Shown here one piece after another: positions 34,924 to 43,475 of a stretch of DNA of 64,000 nucleotides (position 1 is its first letter; every line of letters starts with the position of its first letter). The position numbers were made by a program, and so were the translations under genes. The stretch is from Tectiglobus sp965215755 (GTDB lineage: Bacteria; Pseudomonadota; Alphaproteobacteria; Rhizobiales; Hyphomicrobiaceae). The DNA lies in NCBI GenBank assembly GCA_965215755.1, contig OZ244119.1, forward strand, positions 2,666,001 through 2,730,000, given 5' to 3'. The notes beneath the pieces are model-generated. The model worked only from the letters and a program-made list of their open reading frames with translations, was not told the DNA's origin and ran no database searches.

Positions 34924-35268
34924 GTTCTTTTCGAGGTTCTTTGTGAAGGCGGTGAGGCCTCGGAACGGCGCGGTGTCTATCTTGAACTCTCGACATTCGA
35001 AGAACTCGTGGAGGTGAATGAGAGGAACACGGATAGCTGGTTTCCGCTCACGACCAGTTTTGTCCCCGGCATTGGTGATGTGAAAAACGAGACTGGCATG
35101 GTCATTCTTGGCAGAAATGCGCAGGGCGATGTTGTTGCGACCCAGGCCGGTAAGCTGGTCGACTATTCGAACACGAACTTCAAGCAGGAGGCGGAAGCAC
35201 TGAGGTTCTTCTACGGCTCCGGATACCTGGATACGACAGATGCAGCCGAGTGTCCGGCCTCATTGTAA
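34924..35268 (+). pseudogene. Truncated gene remnant, possibly acyltransferase-like, near tRNA-Arg
   Basis: An open stretch of 114 codons reads as ordinary protein (TFEELVEVNERNTDSWFPL, GIGDVKNETGMVILGRN, VVATQAGKLVDYSNTNF, AEALRFFYGSGY). It is blocked by a stop at 34921 and has no credible start: only GTG 35008, which is inside the conserved-looking part. An ATG at 34911 in another frame suggests a one-base frameshift. It ends abruptly at 35268 with no matching continuation. I read it as the N-terminal part of a decayed or truncated gene. The acetyltransferase guess is weak. Confidence 0.5.
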
Positions 35269-35424
35269 AGGGTCTCACTTTCCGCGTCCGGCCGACTTGC
35301 AAGGCGCGGCTGATATGGTCAGATCATTGCGTTGCGATCGCTTGAATACCTACGTCAGACGACGGCCATGCTTGGACTGAGCTCGGAGACTGAAGCCACT
35401 GAGGCTGTCCGATCTGCGTTTTGA

Positions 35425-35501
35425 TGGCGCCCTCGTCAGGATTCGAACCTGAAACCCCCGGCTTCGAAGGCCGGTGCTCTATCCAGTTGAGCTACGAAGG
35501 C
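35425..35501 (-). tRNA. tRNA-Arg (anticodon TCG)
   Basis: Read on the minus strand from 35501: acceptor GCCTTCG pairing with CGAGGGC, D-arm AGCTCAACTGGATAGAGC, anticodon stem CCGGC/GCCGG with loop CTTCGAA (anticodon TCG), T-arm with GGTTCGAATCC, discriminator G and an encoded CCA at 35425-35427. 77 bases, cloverleaf complete. Confidence 0.96.
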
Positions 35502-35761
35502 GTGGCTGTGATTGTAGCCCGGTCAGCGGAAACTTGAAAGGGAGAACATTGCTAGTGGTCTTAATTGCCCGATTTCTCCCGCGGACCCGTCAGTTCATCC
35601 TACAAATCATGCGTGAAATCGGCCATCAGCGTCTGCTGGCCTATGAATATCGGACCCTTGATTGCTGATCCGATGTGCGCTGTTGACAGCTTTGGACCCA
35701 CATGTCGACATCTGGGCAAAGATTCCGAAAATTATCTGCCATCTGGAGGAGTGTTGGATCT

Positions 35762-36949
35762 ATGCCGTTCGAACCTGCTGCCGAGGTCTTAAAACCCTAC
35801 ACTGTGCTTGACCTTACTCGTGTGAGGTCGGGGCCAACGTGCGTGCGCCAGTTGGCTGACTGGGGCGCCAACGTCATCAAAATCGAATTGCCGACGACCG
35901 ATGACAAGGGACAGCTTGGCGGGCCGCGCGCAGGCTCAGACTTTCAAAACCTCCATCGCAACAAGCGGGCGATGACTTTGAATCTCAAGTCTGAGGATGG
36001 CGTTGCGATTTTTAAGCGTCTGGCGTCGAAAGCCGACGTCATTGTCGAGAATTACAGACCAGACGTCAAAAAGCGCCTTGGTATCGATTACGAGAGTCTC
36101 AAGCCCTTGAACAAAGGGCTGGTCTACGCGTCGATTTCCGGCTTTGGACAGGATGGGCCCTACGCCGGCCGACCCGGCTTTGACCAAATCGCTCAAGGCA
36201 TGGGCGGATTGATGTCGATTACGGGTGAGCCCGGCAAAGGGCCGATGCGCGTCGGTATTCCGATTGCCGATCTGACGGCAGGGATTTTCTGCGCACAAGG
36301 TATCCTGCTCGCGTTGCTTGAGCGGGAGCGTTCTGGCGAAGGACAGTGGGTGCAGACATCGTTGCTGCAGGCACAGACTTTCATGCTCGACTTCCAGGCG
36401 TCACGATGGCTGATGGACGGCGAAGTTGCGCCGCAGGCCGGCAATGATCACCCGACAAGCATTCCGACTGGAGTGTTTGAAACAAGCGATGGCTTTATCA
36501 ATATCGCTAGCGCGGGACAGGCGATCTATATGCGTCTCGTCGATGTCTTTGGTGATGATGAGATGATGCACGAGGATTATAGCGACGGGCCGAGCCGCTC
36601 GAAAAATCGCAAGGCGCTGAATGCTCTTATCAACAAGCATACACGGACTAAGACCTCGGATGAGTGGATTGATATCCTCAACAAAGCCGGCATCCCCTGC
36701 GGCGAGATCAACAATATCGAGCAGGTCTTTGCATCACCACAGATTAAGCATCTGGGCATGGCCAAGGATGTTGTCTCTCAGGAGCGCGGGGCGACACAAC
36801 TCGTCGGTCAGCCGATCATTCTGAGTCGCACGGATAGCGCCATCAAACATCCGCCGCCAACAATGAGCCAGCACACGGACGAAGTGCTCTCTGAGGCCGG
36901 TTATAGCGCCGATGAGATCAAGGCCTTCAAGGATAGCGGTGCGATCTAG
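35762..36949 (+). CDS. CaiB/BaiF family CoA transferase
   Basis: 395 aa type III CoA transferase, which moves CoA between carboxylic acids. N-terminal LDLTRVRSGPTCVRQLADWGANVIKIE with HRNKRAMTLNLKS near residue 63. The DYESLKPLNKGLVYASISGFG and DGPYAGRPGFDQIAQGMGG segments surround the position of the catalytic Asp (in the GFDQIAQ block). The C-terminal part has PCGEINNIEQVFASPQ. GGAGGAG lies 11 bases before ATG 35762. It is followed by crotonase, thioesterase and 2-hydroxyacid oxidase genes on the same strand. The donor and acceptor acids are unknown. Confidence 0.93.
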   Translation: MPFEPAAEVLKPYTVLDLTRVRSGPTCVRQLADWGANVIKIELPTTDDKGQLGGPRAGSDFQNLHRNKRAMTLNLKSEDGVAIFKRLASKADVIVENYRPDVKKRLGIDYESLKPLNKGLVYASISGFGQDGPYAGRPGFDQIAQGMGGLMSITGEPGKGPMRVGIPIADLTAGIFCAQGILLALLERERSGEGQWVQTSLLQAQTFMLDFQASRWLMDGEVAPQAGNDHPTSIPTGVFETSDGFINIASAGQAIYMRLVDVFGDDEMMHEDYSDGPSRSKNRKALNALINKHTRTKTSDEWIDILNKAGIPCGEINNIEQVFASPQIKHLGMAKDVVSQERGATQLVGQPIILSRTDSAIKHPPPTMSQHTDEVLSEAGYSADEIKAFKDSGAI

Positions 36950-37038
36950 ATCCGTACCGGAGTTTCAACAACCATCGTACATTGAACTATTGTAAGCGGC
37001 CGAGCAGGAAGGCTTGGCCGGTGGGAGGGAGACGAGAC

Positions 37039-37827
37039 ATGAGCGAAGAGAAACTGATCGGCCGTGTAGAAGGTGCGGTCGCTCACATCACATTCAACAA
37101 CCCGGAAAAGCGGAACGCCGTATCGTTGGATATGTGGGTGAAGTTTGGTGAGTTGTTGGATGCCTACCGTGAGGATGACAGTGTTCGTGTTCTGGTGATC
37201 AACGGAGCTGGCGGTAAAGCGTTTGTTTCCGGTGCGGACATTTCCAAGTTTGAGAGTGAGCGGGCCTCGAAGGAAGCCGTTGCCAAGTACAACGCCACGT
37301 CGGGCAAGTCGTATGAGCGGCTGATCAATTTCCCTAAGCCGACGATTGCAAAGATCAACGGCTATTGCATCGGCGGCGGCATGAACGTGGCTGTCGCATG
37401 CGACCTGCGCTTTTGTGAGGAAGGCTCACGGTTCGCTATTCCCGCAGCTAAGCTTGGTTTGGGATATGGCTATTATGGGGTAGCTCGGCTGTCGCGGTTG
37501 GTCGGTATTTCGCGGGCCATGGAAATGTTCTACACCGCGCGTCAGTTTCCGGCCCAGGAAGCCTACGAGATGGGACTGATCAACCGTGTCGTTCCGGTCG
37601 AGGAGCTTGAAGGTGTCGTCGATGAGACGACGGCAATGATCTGTGCGAATGCACCGATGACGATTGCAGCAATCAAAGCCTCCGCCATTGAGATCGGGAA
37701 ATCGCCAGAACAGCCGGATCATGCCAAGCTTGATGCGATGGTGCAGGCCTGCTTCGAGAGCGAAGACTACATCGAGGGCCGTCGTGCCTTCATGGAAAAG
37801 CGCAAGCCACAATTCAAGGGACAGTAA
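37039..37827 (+). CDS. Enoyl-CoA hydratase/isomerase family protein with atypical active site
   Basis: 262 aa crotonase-fold protein. The oxyanion-hole elements are FVSGADISKFE (about 65-75) and INGYCIGGGMNVAVACDLRF (about 110-130). The second catalytic Glu of classical hydratases is present in SRAMEMFY. The first is not: where PEI is expected the sequence reads AIPAAKLGLGYGYYG. The reaction may therefore be isomerisation, hydrolysis or C-C chemistry rather than simple hydration. GGGAGGGAG precedes ATG 37039. Second gene of the four-gene CoA cluster. Confidence 0.9.
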   Translation: MSEEKLIGRVEGAVAHITFNNPEKRNAVSLDMWVKFGELLDAYREDDSVRVLVINGAGGKAFVSGADISKFESERASKEAVAKYNATSGKSYERLINFPKPTIAKINGYCIGGGMNVAVACDLRFCEEGSRFAIPAAKLGLGYGYYGVARLSRLVGISRAMEMFYTARQFPAQEAYEMGLINRVVPVEELEGVVDETTAMICANAPMTIAAIKASAIEIGKSPEQPDHAKLDAMVQACFESEDYIEGRRAFMEKRKPQFKGQ

Positions 37828-37955
37828 TCTAGCCAATGCCATTGGGAGGGGAGTTGGGACGTCAGTGGCATTTGTCGCTGTCGTCCGTGCCTCCGATCTA
37901 TGCCGATGCTGGATGGGTTTGAGCCTTAGATCGCCATTGTGGGTGGGAGTTGCCA

Positions 37956-38402
37956 GTGGAGACGTCTGACATTGATTTGTCATCGCGCGCGATCTACCCA
38001 TTTTGGTCGCGCGAAAAGATCCGTTTCGGCGATGTTGACCGGCAGAATCACGTCAACAATCTCGTTATCTGCACTTACATCGAGTGTTCTCGTGTCGAGA
38101 TGCGCGACCGCTGCTTTCCAAGGTTTGCCGAAGACAAGTCGCTGATGTGGTTGATCGCGCATTTCGAAGTGTCGTTCAAATCGGCGTTGCGTTATCCGGG
38201 GGAAGTGGATGTCGGCTGCTGTGTGACGCGGCTTGGTACAAAGTCGTATGTGTTGGGCCACGCCGTCTTCAGGGAAGACACATGTATCGCAACCGCCAAG
38301 ACGACAACGGTTTTTTGCGATAGCACGACATATAAGAGCCAGGTGATCCCAGACGAATTACGTCGGCACTTTGAAGAGCTCAAGCCGCTGAATGCGCAGT
38401 GA
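37956..38402 (+). CDS. Hot-dog fold acyl-CoA thioesterase (4HBT family)
   Basis: 148 aa single hot-dog domain. The FGDVDRQNHVNNLVICTYIE stretch is the 4-hydroxybenzoyl-CoA thioesterase/YbgC-type active-site region, with Asp and the HVNN turn. WLIAHFEVSFKSALRYPGEV forms the central strands. It would release a free acid from a CoA ester in the cytoplasm. The GTG at 37956 has GGGAG about six bases upstream and is preferred over TTG 37950. Third gene of the CoA cluster. Confidence 0.85.
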   Translation: METSDIDLSSRAIYPFWSREKIRFGDVDRQNHVNNLVICTYIECSRVEMRDRCFPRFAEDKSLMWLIAHFEVSFKSALRYPGEVDVGCCVTRLGTKSYVLGHAVFREDTCIATAKTTTVFCDSTTYKSQVIPDELRRHFEELKPLNAQ

Positions 38403-38460
38403 TAAATTTCGAAGCTGAAATTGGTTCGTTCGGCTTCGCGCTCAAGGAAGAAGAAGACAA

Positions 38461-39567
38461 ATGTCGGAAGACCTGCAATCAAACTTTATGACACTGCACG
38501 AGTTCATCAAGGCGGCCAAGATGCGCCTCAAGCCGGATATCTGGGATTATCTCACTGGAGGAACCGAAACTGAGACAACGCTGAAGCGCAATCGGATGGC
38601 GCTTGACCAGATTGCGCTGAGACCGCGCATTCTCAAAGATGTCTCGAAGATTGACCCGGGTGCGACCGTTCTTGGAAAGCGTGTTCGTCTGCCTGTCATT
38701 CTGGCGCCGATCGGTGGTCTGGTTGAGTTCGATAGCAATGCCGGTGTGACAGTTGCCCAAGGTGCGGATCACTTCGGCGTTGCAATGACTCTCAGCTCGG
38801 TCAATCAGGTGCCGCCGTTAGAAGAAGTCAGGGCGGCCGGTAAAGCGCCTCAGATATTTCAGCTTTATGTTCGCGGCGATGATGGCTTTATCGACGAATA
38901 CGCCTCGCGGGCAATCGAAAGCGGCTATGATGCGTTCTGCATTACCGTTGACACGGCTGTCTATAGTCGCCGAGAGCGTGACATCGCACGACGATTTCAA
39001 AAGCCATGGCGGAAGTCTGCGACGGGGATCGAGTACCAGGCGGCCTTCAGTTGGAAGAACGTGGAGCGCTTCAAGGCGAAGCATCAGATTCCCTTCATGC
39101 TGAAAGGCATTGGAACGGCTGAGGACGCCCGGATCGCTGTCGAGCACGGCGTGGATTACATCTGGGTGTCCAACCATGGCGGCCGGCAATTGGATCACGG
39201 GCGTGGTTCAATGGATGTTCTGTCGGAATGTATGGAAGCAGCCGAAGGAAAAGCGCGTTTCATTGTCGATGGAGGTTTCTGCCGTGGAACCGACATCGTC
39301 AAAGCCATGGCTATGGGCGTGGAAGCGATTGCGATGGGACGGCTTTATTGTTATGCGCTCGCAGCGGCTGGTGCGCCTGGTATCGCGCGCATGCTGGAAA
39401 TCCTTGAAGATGAAACCAGGAGCGCTATGGGGCTTACGGGTGTGTCCTCATGGGAGGAGCTCGACAAGAGCTATCTCTATTTCGGTGCGCCGGCTGTTTG
39501 CGAGCCGCATGTGCATAGCGCCTATCCGCTGCTCGGGTTGGATGATCCCGGCTATGGCGGGCGTTGA
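38461..39567 (+). CDS. FMN-dependent alpha-hydroxy acid oxidase/dehydrogenase
   Basis: 368 aa member of the lactate dehydrogenase (LldD)/glycolate oxidase family that oxidises L-2-hydroxyacids to 2-oxoacids. Visible: DYLTGGTETE at the N-terminus, PVILAPIGG, FQLYVRGD, the FMN/catalytic Lys in MLKGIGTAEDA, the catalytic His and Arg in SNHGGRQLDHG, and DGGFCRGTDIVKAMAMG. Upstream AAGGAAGAAG gives a good start. As last gene of the CoA cluster it could oxidise a hydroxyacid freed by the thioesterase. Confidence 0.93.
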   Translation: MSEDLQSNFMTLHEFIKAAKMRLKPDIWDYLTGGTETETTLKRNRMALDQIALRPRILKDVSKIDPGATVLGKRVRLPVILAPIGGLVEFDSNAGVTVAQGADHFGVAMTLSSVNQVPPLEEVRAAGKAPQIFQLYVRGDDGFIDEYASRAIESGYDAFCITVDTAVYSRRERDIARRFQKPWRKSATGIEYQAAFSWKNVERFKAKHQIPFMLKGIGTAEDARIAVEHGVDYIWVSNHGGRQLDHGRGSMDVLSECMEAAEGKARFIVDGGFCRGTDIVKAMAMGVEAIAMGRLYCYALAAAGAPGIARMLEILEDETRSAMGLTGVSSWEELDKSYLYFGAPAVCEPHVHSAYPLLGLDDPGYGGR

Positions 39568-39572
39568 GCAAT

Positions 39573-40775
39573 CTAGACGTTCGGACTGTAGATCGTCTCA
39601 GAGCAGGCCGTGAATTTGCAAATCCGGTGGAGTTCGGATTCTAGTGCTTTTTGGCGCTGCTTTGAGACTCTGACGCCCGGCTCCCACCACACGTTCAGAA
39701 CATCAAGAACATTGGTCTTGGAACTGCGCTTCATATCGATCCGACCGACGAAGCGATCACCTTCAAGGAGAGGGAAAACATAGTAACCGTATTTTCTTTT
39801 TGGCGCCGGTACGAAAATCTCGATGCGGTAGTCGAAATTGAAAAGGCGCTGAAGGCGTTTGCGGTCGCGGATGACGGGATCGAATGGGCTGATCACGCGC
39901 AAGCGTGCCGGCGGGGAGATGTCATCTTCGTGTAAGTCGAGCAGGGTCGGATCTGCGATCACTTCACGAGGACGGGAGCCATCGGCTGCTTTGACGTGGA
40001 TCCGCGGTAGTTCTTTGCCCAGTTTATCGGCCCAAGACTTTGCCTCGTTGACCGAGATGATTCCCCAGAATGCCGCGAGTTCACCTGGTGTTGCAAAGCC
40101 GAGGCGATCGAGTGCGGCTCGACAGCACCAGTCGGCCAGGTCGCTGTCTTGGATTGTGCCTGAGCGGTGAGCGTCGGGAATGACCCGCTCGCAGATGTCA
40201 TAGACCTTTTGGAAGTTTTCGCGACGTGAGACGGCCAGTTGCCCTGTCCGCCAGAGGTATTCCAATGCAGTTTTGGAGGGGTGCCAGTCCCACCAGCCAC
40301 CATTGCTTTTCTTTTCATTGCTTGCGAGCTCGCGCGACATCGCAGGGCCATTGGTTTTGACATGGTTGAGGATATCGCCAAGGATGTCTTCGAAACCTTC
40401 GCGGCGCCACTTCTGCCAACGCTGGCGCAGCATCTCGCCGTCACGCTCGAATTTTTGCTTCCAGACGGGGTAGAACTCGGTGGGGATAATCGATGCGTCG
40501 TGCGTCCAGTTTTCAAAGAGGTGGCGATCTTCTTCAAGAAGGTCTGCGAGATGGCGGCGCTGGTAGGTTTGATTGCGCGCAAACAGGATCATGTGATGCG
40601 CCCGCTCAACCGTATTGACGCTGTCGACCTGCACGAAACCCAATCGTGTAATCAGACTGAGGAGGTCGTCTTTGGTCTGCCTGACATGCGGTGGTGAACA
40701 GAGGCCCTGGCGATCGAGGAGAATTCGCCGCCCCAACCGGTTGCTGATTTCAAGTTTCGAATTCACACTACTCAT
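39573..40775 (-). CDS. YcaQ/AlkX-family DNA glycosylase (winged-helix)
   Basis: 400 aa protein of the HTH_42 (DUF1006) family, whose members include Escherichia coli YcaQ, an interstrand-crosslink DNA glycosylase, and Streptomyces AlkZ. The catalytic QxD motif reads FVQVDSVN near residue 50, followed by RAHHMILFARN. The C-terminal part has ISPFDPVIRDRKRLQRLFNFDY and YYVFPLLEGDRFVGRIDMK. It would excise bulky N-alkylated bases or crosslinks. Convergent with the hydroxyacid oxidase, with five bases between stops. Confidence 0.9.
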   Translation of the reverse strand: MSSVNSKLEISNRLGRRILLDRQGLCSPPHVRQTKDDLLSLITRLGFVQVDSVNTVERAHHMILFARNQTYQRRHLADLLEEDRHLFENWTHDASIIPTEFYPVWKQKFERDGEMLRQRWQKWRREGFEDILGDILNHVKTNGPAMSRELASNEKKSNGGWWDWHPSKTALEYLWRTGQLAVSRRENFQKVYDICERVIPDAHRSGTIQDSDLADWCCRAALDRLGFATPGELAAFWGIISVNEAKSWADKLGKELPRIHVKAADGSRPREVIADPTLLDLHEDDISPPARLRVISPFDPVIRDRKRLQRLFNFDYRIEIFVPAPKRKYGYYVFPLLEGDRFVGRIDMKRSSKTNVLDVLNVWWEPGVRVSKQRQKALESELHRICKFTACSETIYSPNV

Positions 40776-40891
40776 GGCCTCAGGTCTGAACAGGGATGGG
40801 CGGATAACGCAACCGAGCCCACCGCAATATCAACAGGCGGGAACAGGGATCGTGGCGAGTTTACTGGATGGAAGCCTCGGAGTTTAATGCG

Positions 40892-42073
40892 ATGGGCGAT
40901 ATCAAGCCATTTACAGTCAGTGTTGATGATGAAGTCTTACGCGATCTGCAGCAACGCCTCAAACTTGTGCGATGGCCGGGAGAGCCGGATGACGCCGGGT
41001 GGCAATATGGTGCCAACCTTGGCTATATGAAACAACTTGTTGCTCACTGGCGTGATGCCTTCGATTGGCGCCAAGAGGAAGCATTAATCAATCGGTTTCA
41101 GCATTTCATCACGCCGATCGCGTGCGATGATGGCACTCCAATCGACATCCATTTTATTCGCGAACAGGGTAGCGGTGATCATCCATTGCCGTTGCTGTTG
41201 TTGCACGGCTGGCCCGGCTCGATTGCAGAATTTCTGGATGTCATCGAACCACTCGCTCATCCAGAACGCTTTGGTGGTGATATCGCTGATGCATTCACCG
41301 TCATTGCGCCGTCACTTCCTGGATATGGCTTTTCGGGTGCCCCAACCCGCCCGATAGGGACCAAGGCCATGGCCAGCATTTGCTCTCGCTTGATGACAGA
41401 TGTGCTGGGCTACAATGGCTACGTCGTACAAGGTGGAGACTGGGGCAGCATTATTGCGACCCGGATAGCCGTCAACTTCCACACAAATCTTCGGGCAATC
41501 CATCTCAACATGGCGCCCATTCGCCCTCATATCGGTCCGGAAGACCCAGACATCAACGCACAGGAAACAGCGTGGATCGATGCGGCGCGCAAAATGCGGG
41601 CTCAGGAGACAGCCTATCAAGATGTTCATGCCACCAAATCGCAGACACTCGCCTATGGCCTGACGGATTCTCCGGTTGCGCTGGCTGCCTGGATTACTGA
41701 GAAATTCCATGGCTGGACGGATCCAAAGGCCGACTCCCCGTTGTTTACGTTTGATCAGTTGCTGACCAACATCATGATCTACTGGGTGACAGGTTCCATC
41801 AATTCATCGATGTGGCTCTACCGGGGGCTACGCGATGAACGCGGCGCAGCGCTATCTGCAGGTGAGAGCGTCCGGGTGCCTTTGGGGTTTTGTCTGCCGC
41901 CCAATGATCTGGTGCCTCCACCTCCGGAGAGTTGGCTCAAGCGGATCGGGAATGTGCAAACGATCACGATGCTCGAGGATGGCGGTCATTTCACAGCACT
42001 GCAGAAAGGCCCGGAGCTCATCGCAGATATGCGCAAATTCTTCCGTGAACACGTCCGTGCACATGGGCGCTAG
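40892..42073 (+). CDS. Epoxide hydrolase (EHN domain plus alpha/beta hydrolase)
   Basis: 393 aa. The N-terminal EHN domain (KPFTVSVDDEVLRDLQQRL to about residue 115) precedes an alpha/beta hydrolase. Oxyanion-hole HGWPGS, PSLPGYGFSGAP, nucleophile Asp in VQGGDWGS and base His in LEDGGHFTALQKGPEL form the expected triad. It resembles juvenile-hormone/microsomal-type epoxide hydrolases in bacteria. GGAG nine bases before ATG 40892 favours this start; ATG 40868 is possible. Stands alone, divergent from the glycosylase gene, convergent with an SDR. Confidence 0.93.
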   Translation: MGDIKPFTVSVDDEVLRDLQQRLKLVRWPGEPDDAGWQYGANLGYMKQLVAHWRDAFDWRQEEALINRFQHFITPIACDDGTPIDIHFIREQGSGDHPLPLLLLHGWPGSIAEFLDVIEPLAHPERFGGDIADAFTVIAPSLPGYGFSGAPTRPIGTKAMASICSRLMTDVLGYNGYVVQGGDWGSIIATRIAVNFHTNLRAIHLNMAPIRPHIGPEDPDINAQETAWIDAARKMRAQETAYQDVHATKSQTLAYGLTDSPVALAAWITEKFHGWTDPKADSPLFTFDQLLTNIMIYWVTGSINSSMWLYRGLRDERGAALSAGESVRVPLGFCLPPNDLVPPPPESWLKRIGNVQTITMLEDGGHFTALQKGPELIADMRKFFREHVRAHGR

Positions 42074-42083
42074 AACAGCGCGT

Positions 42084-42130
42084 CTTAACTTGGAGCGATG
42101 CAGTGAGGCCCAAGTTAAGGCATCGCTTTT
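42084..42130 (+). terminator. Interleaved inverted repeats with T-run (terminator/pseudoknot candidate)
   Basis: Arm A CTTAACTTGG (42084-42093), arm B GCGATGC (42095-42101), A' CCAAGTTAAG (42110-42119), B' GCATCGC (42120-42126), then TTTTGTT. A pairs perfectly with A' and B with B', but the two stems interleave, so they form either a pseudoknot or mutually exclusive hairpins. B/B' plus the T-run would terminate the epoxide hydrolase transcript. Confidence 0.7.
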
Positions 42131-42183
42131 GTTCCGACTAAACGCGGGTTGTTCTGGAACGAACGGCTTCAGGTTGTTGCCAA

Positions 42184-42987
42184 TTACTGAGCGGTCAGTC
42201 CGCCATCGACAACCAATCCTGCGCCGGTCATGAAGCCCGAGTCGTCGGATGCGAGGAAGACAATTCCCAGTGCGATATCATCAGGGACCCCGAGACGTCC
42301 GATGGGGTGTAGTTTTCGGGATTGGTTCTTGGCGGCGTCGACATCGTTGCTGCCGACTTGTCCTGCACGTGCGGTGAAAGTCTGTTCACCCATGTCGGTT
42401 TCAATGACGCCCGGATGGATGGAGTTAACCCGTATGCGGTCGCCTTTGCGTCCGAAAGCCAAAGCGGTGGATTTCGTAAATAGTGTCACACCACCTTTGG
42501 TCATGGAGTAGATCGGGTCCAGTTGCGATCCGACTAGCCCTGCGATCGAAGCCAGGTTGACGATTGCGCTGCCGTGCGGGGAGGTTTTTCCGCGCTCCCT
42601 TAATGCCGGAGCGCAGAGCTTGGTGCCGAGGTAAACGCCTTTGAGATTGATCGCAACGATCTTGTCCCAGTCCGCGTCTGTCGCCTCTTCAAATTCGCGG
42701 CCAAGGAAAATACCGGCGTTGTTGACCAGAATATCCAAGCCACCGAACGCGGTTGTTGCTGAATCGACTGCGGATTTCCAGTCAGCCTCTTTTGTGACGT
42801 CCAGATAGGCGTATTCAGCCGTGCCGCCAGCTGCCTGGATTTCAGCTACCGTTTCCTTGGCTTTGCTTTCAAGGATGTCGCCGACAATGACTTTGGCGCC
42901 GGCCTCGGCCATGCGTTTGGCTGTCTGGCCGCCAATGCCACGGGCAGCACCGGATATGAGTGCAACCTTACCGTCGAGCCTGTTCAT
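42184..42987 (-). CDS. Short-chain dehydrogenase/reductase
   Basis: 267 aa classical SDR. Cofactor loop SGAARGIGG (residues 11-19), LDILVNNAG near 85, Ser in IVNLASIAGL, YSMTK with catalytic Tyr and Lys near 163-167, and VNSIHPGVIETDM. Asp in VGDILESK at the end of beta-2 suggests NAD rather than NADP. GGAGGA precedes the ATG. An alcohol/ketone oxidoreductase of unknown substrate. Confidence 0.92.
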   Translation of the reverse strand: MNRLDGKVALISGAARGIGGQTAKRMAEAGAKVIVGDILESKAKETVAEIQAAGGTAEYAYLDVTKEADWKSAVDSATTAFGGLDILVNNAGIFLGREFEEATDADWDKIVAINLKGVYLGTKLCAPALRERGKTSPHGSAIVNLASIAGLVGSQLDPIYSMTKGGVTLFTKSTALAFGRKGDRIRVNSIHPGVIETDMGEQTFTARAGQVGSNDVDAAKNQSRKLHPIGRLGVPDDIALGIVFLASDDSGFMTGAGLVVDGGLTAQ

Positions 42988-43241
42988 GGCAATTCCTCCG
43001 AATGATTGGTTCGCAGGAATGCTAAATCATCATGCTTCGTGTTGGAACCACACAGATGGTTTCGACCCGAGGCATGGCGCTTTCAGACTTGAAGAGGGCA
43101 GTTTTGCATCTTTGCGCAATATCCGGCTGCTTCAGAGCTGAGGCGCATGGTTCGATGCTTTATCAGAAGCGTTGCGATGGCTGATACGACGACTGAGTTG
43201 ATCAGAAGTCTGGATCTGTGGTTTTGAAATCCCGCTTTGTG

Positions 43242-43475
43242 TCAGGACACCAGTGCAACAAGCCAGCTCGGCGTGCCGAAAATCAGCGAAAAGACGCCAA
43301 AAGGTGCCGTCAGGAGGATGGTCACGGGATAAAGGCCTGCCAATAGCATGACTGTGCTGCCAAGCTGTACAGATAGCCAGATCCAGTAAAACGCGCCGAG
43401 AACCAGCAGCCAGCTCAGCAGTTCGCCGCGCAGGGCAGACGTATTGTTAATGGCTGTCTTCGCCCAAACAGACAT
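43242..43475 (-). CDS. Small membrane protein (77 aa)
   Basis: Two hydrophobic segments (WLLVLGAFYWIWLSVQLGS and MLLAGLYPVTILLTAPFGV) follow a short polar N-terminus. The Met at 43475 has GGGAG ten bases upstream; ATG 43544 would add 23 residues without such a site. No family recognised; the pattern resembles small inner-membrane subunits of unknown role. Confidence 0.5.
   Translation of the reverse strand: MSVWAKTAINNTSALRGELLSWLLVLGAFYWIWLSVQLGSTVMLLAGLYPVTILLTAPFGVFSLIFGTPSWLVALVS

Noticed and set aside
35425..35501. Active integrated island at tRNA-Arg
   Set aside because: No integrase gene and no duplicated tRNA 3' end was found within the window; only a gene remnant supports past insertion.
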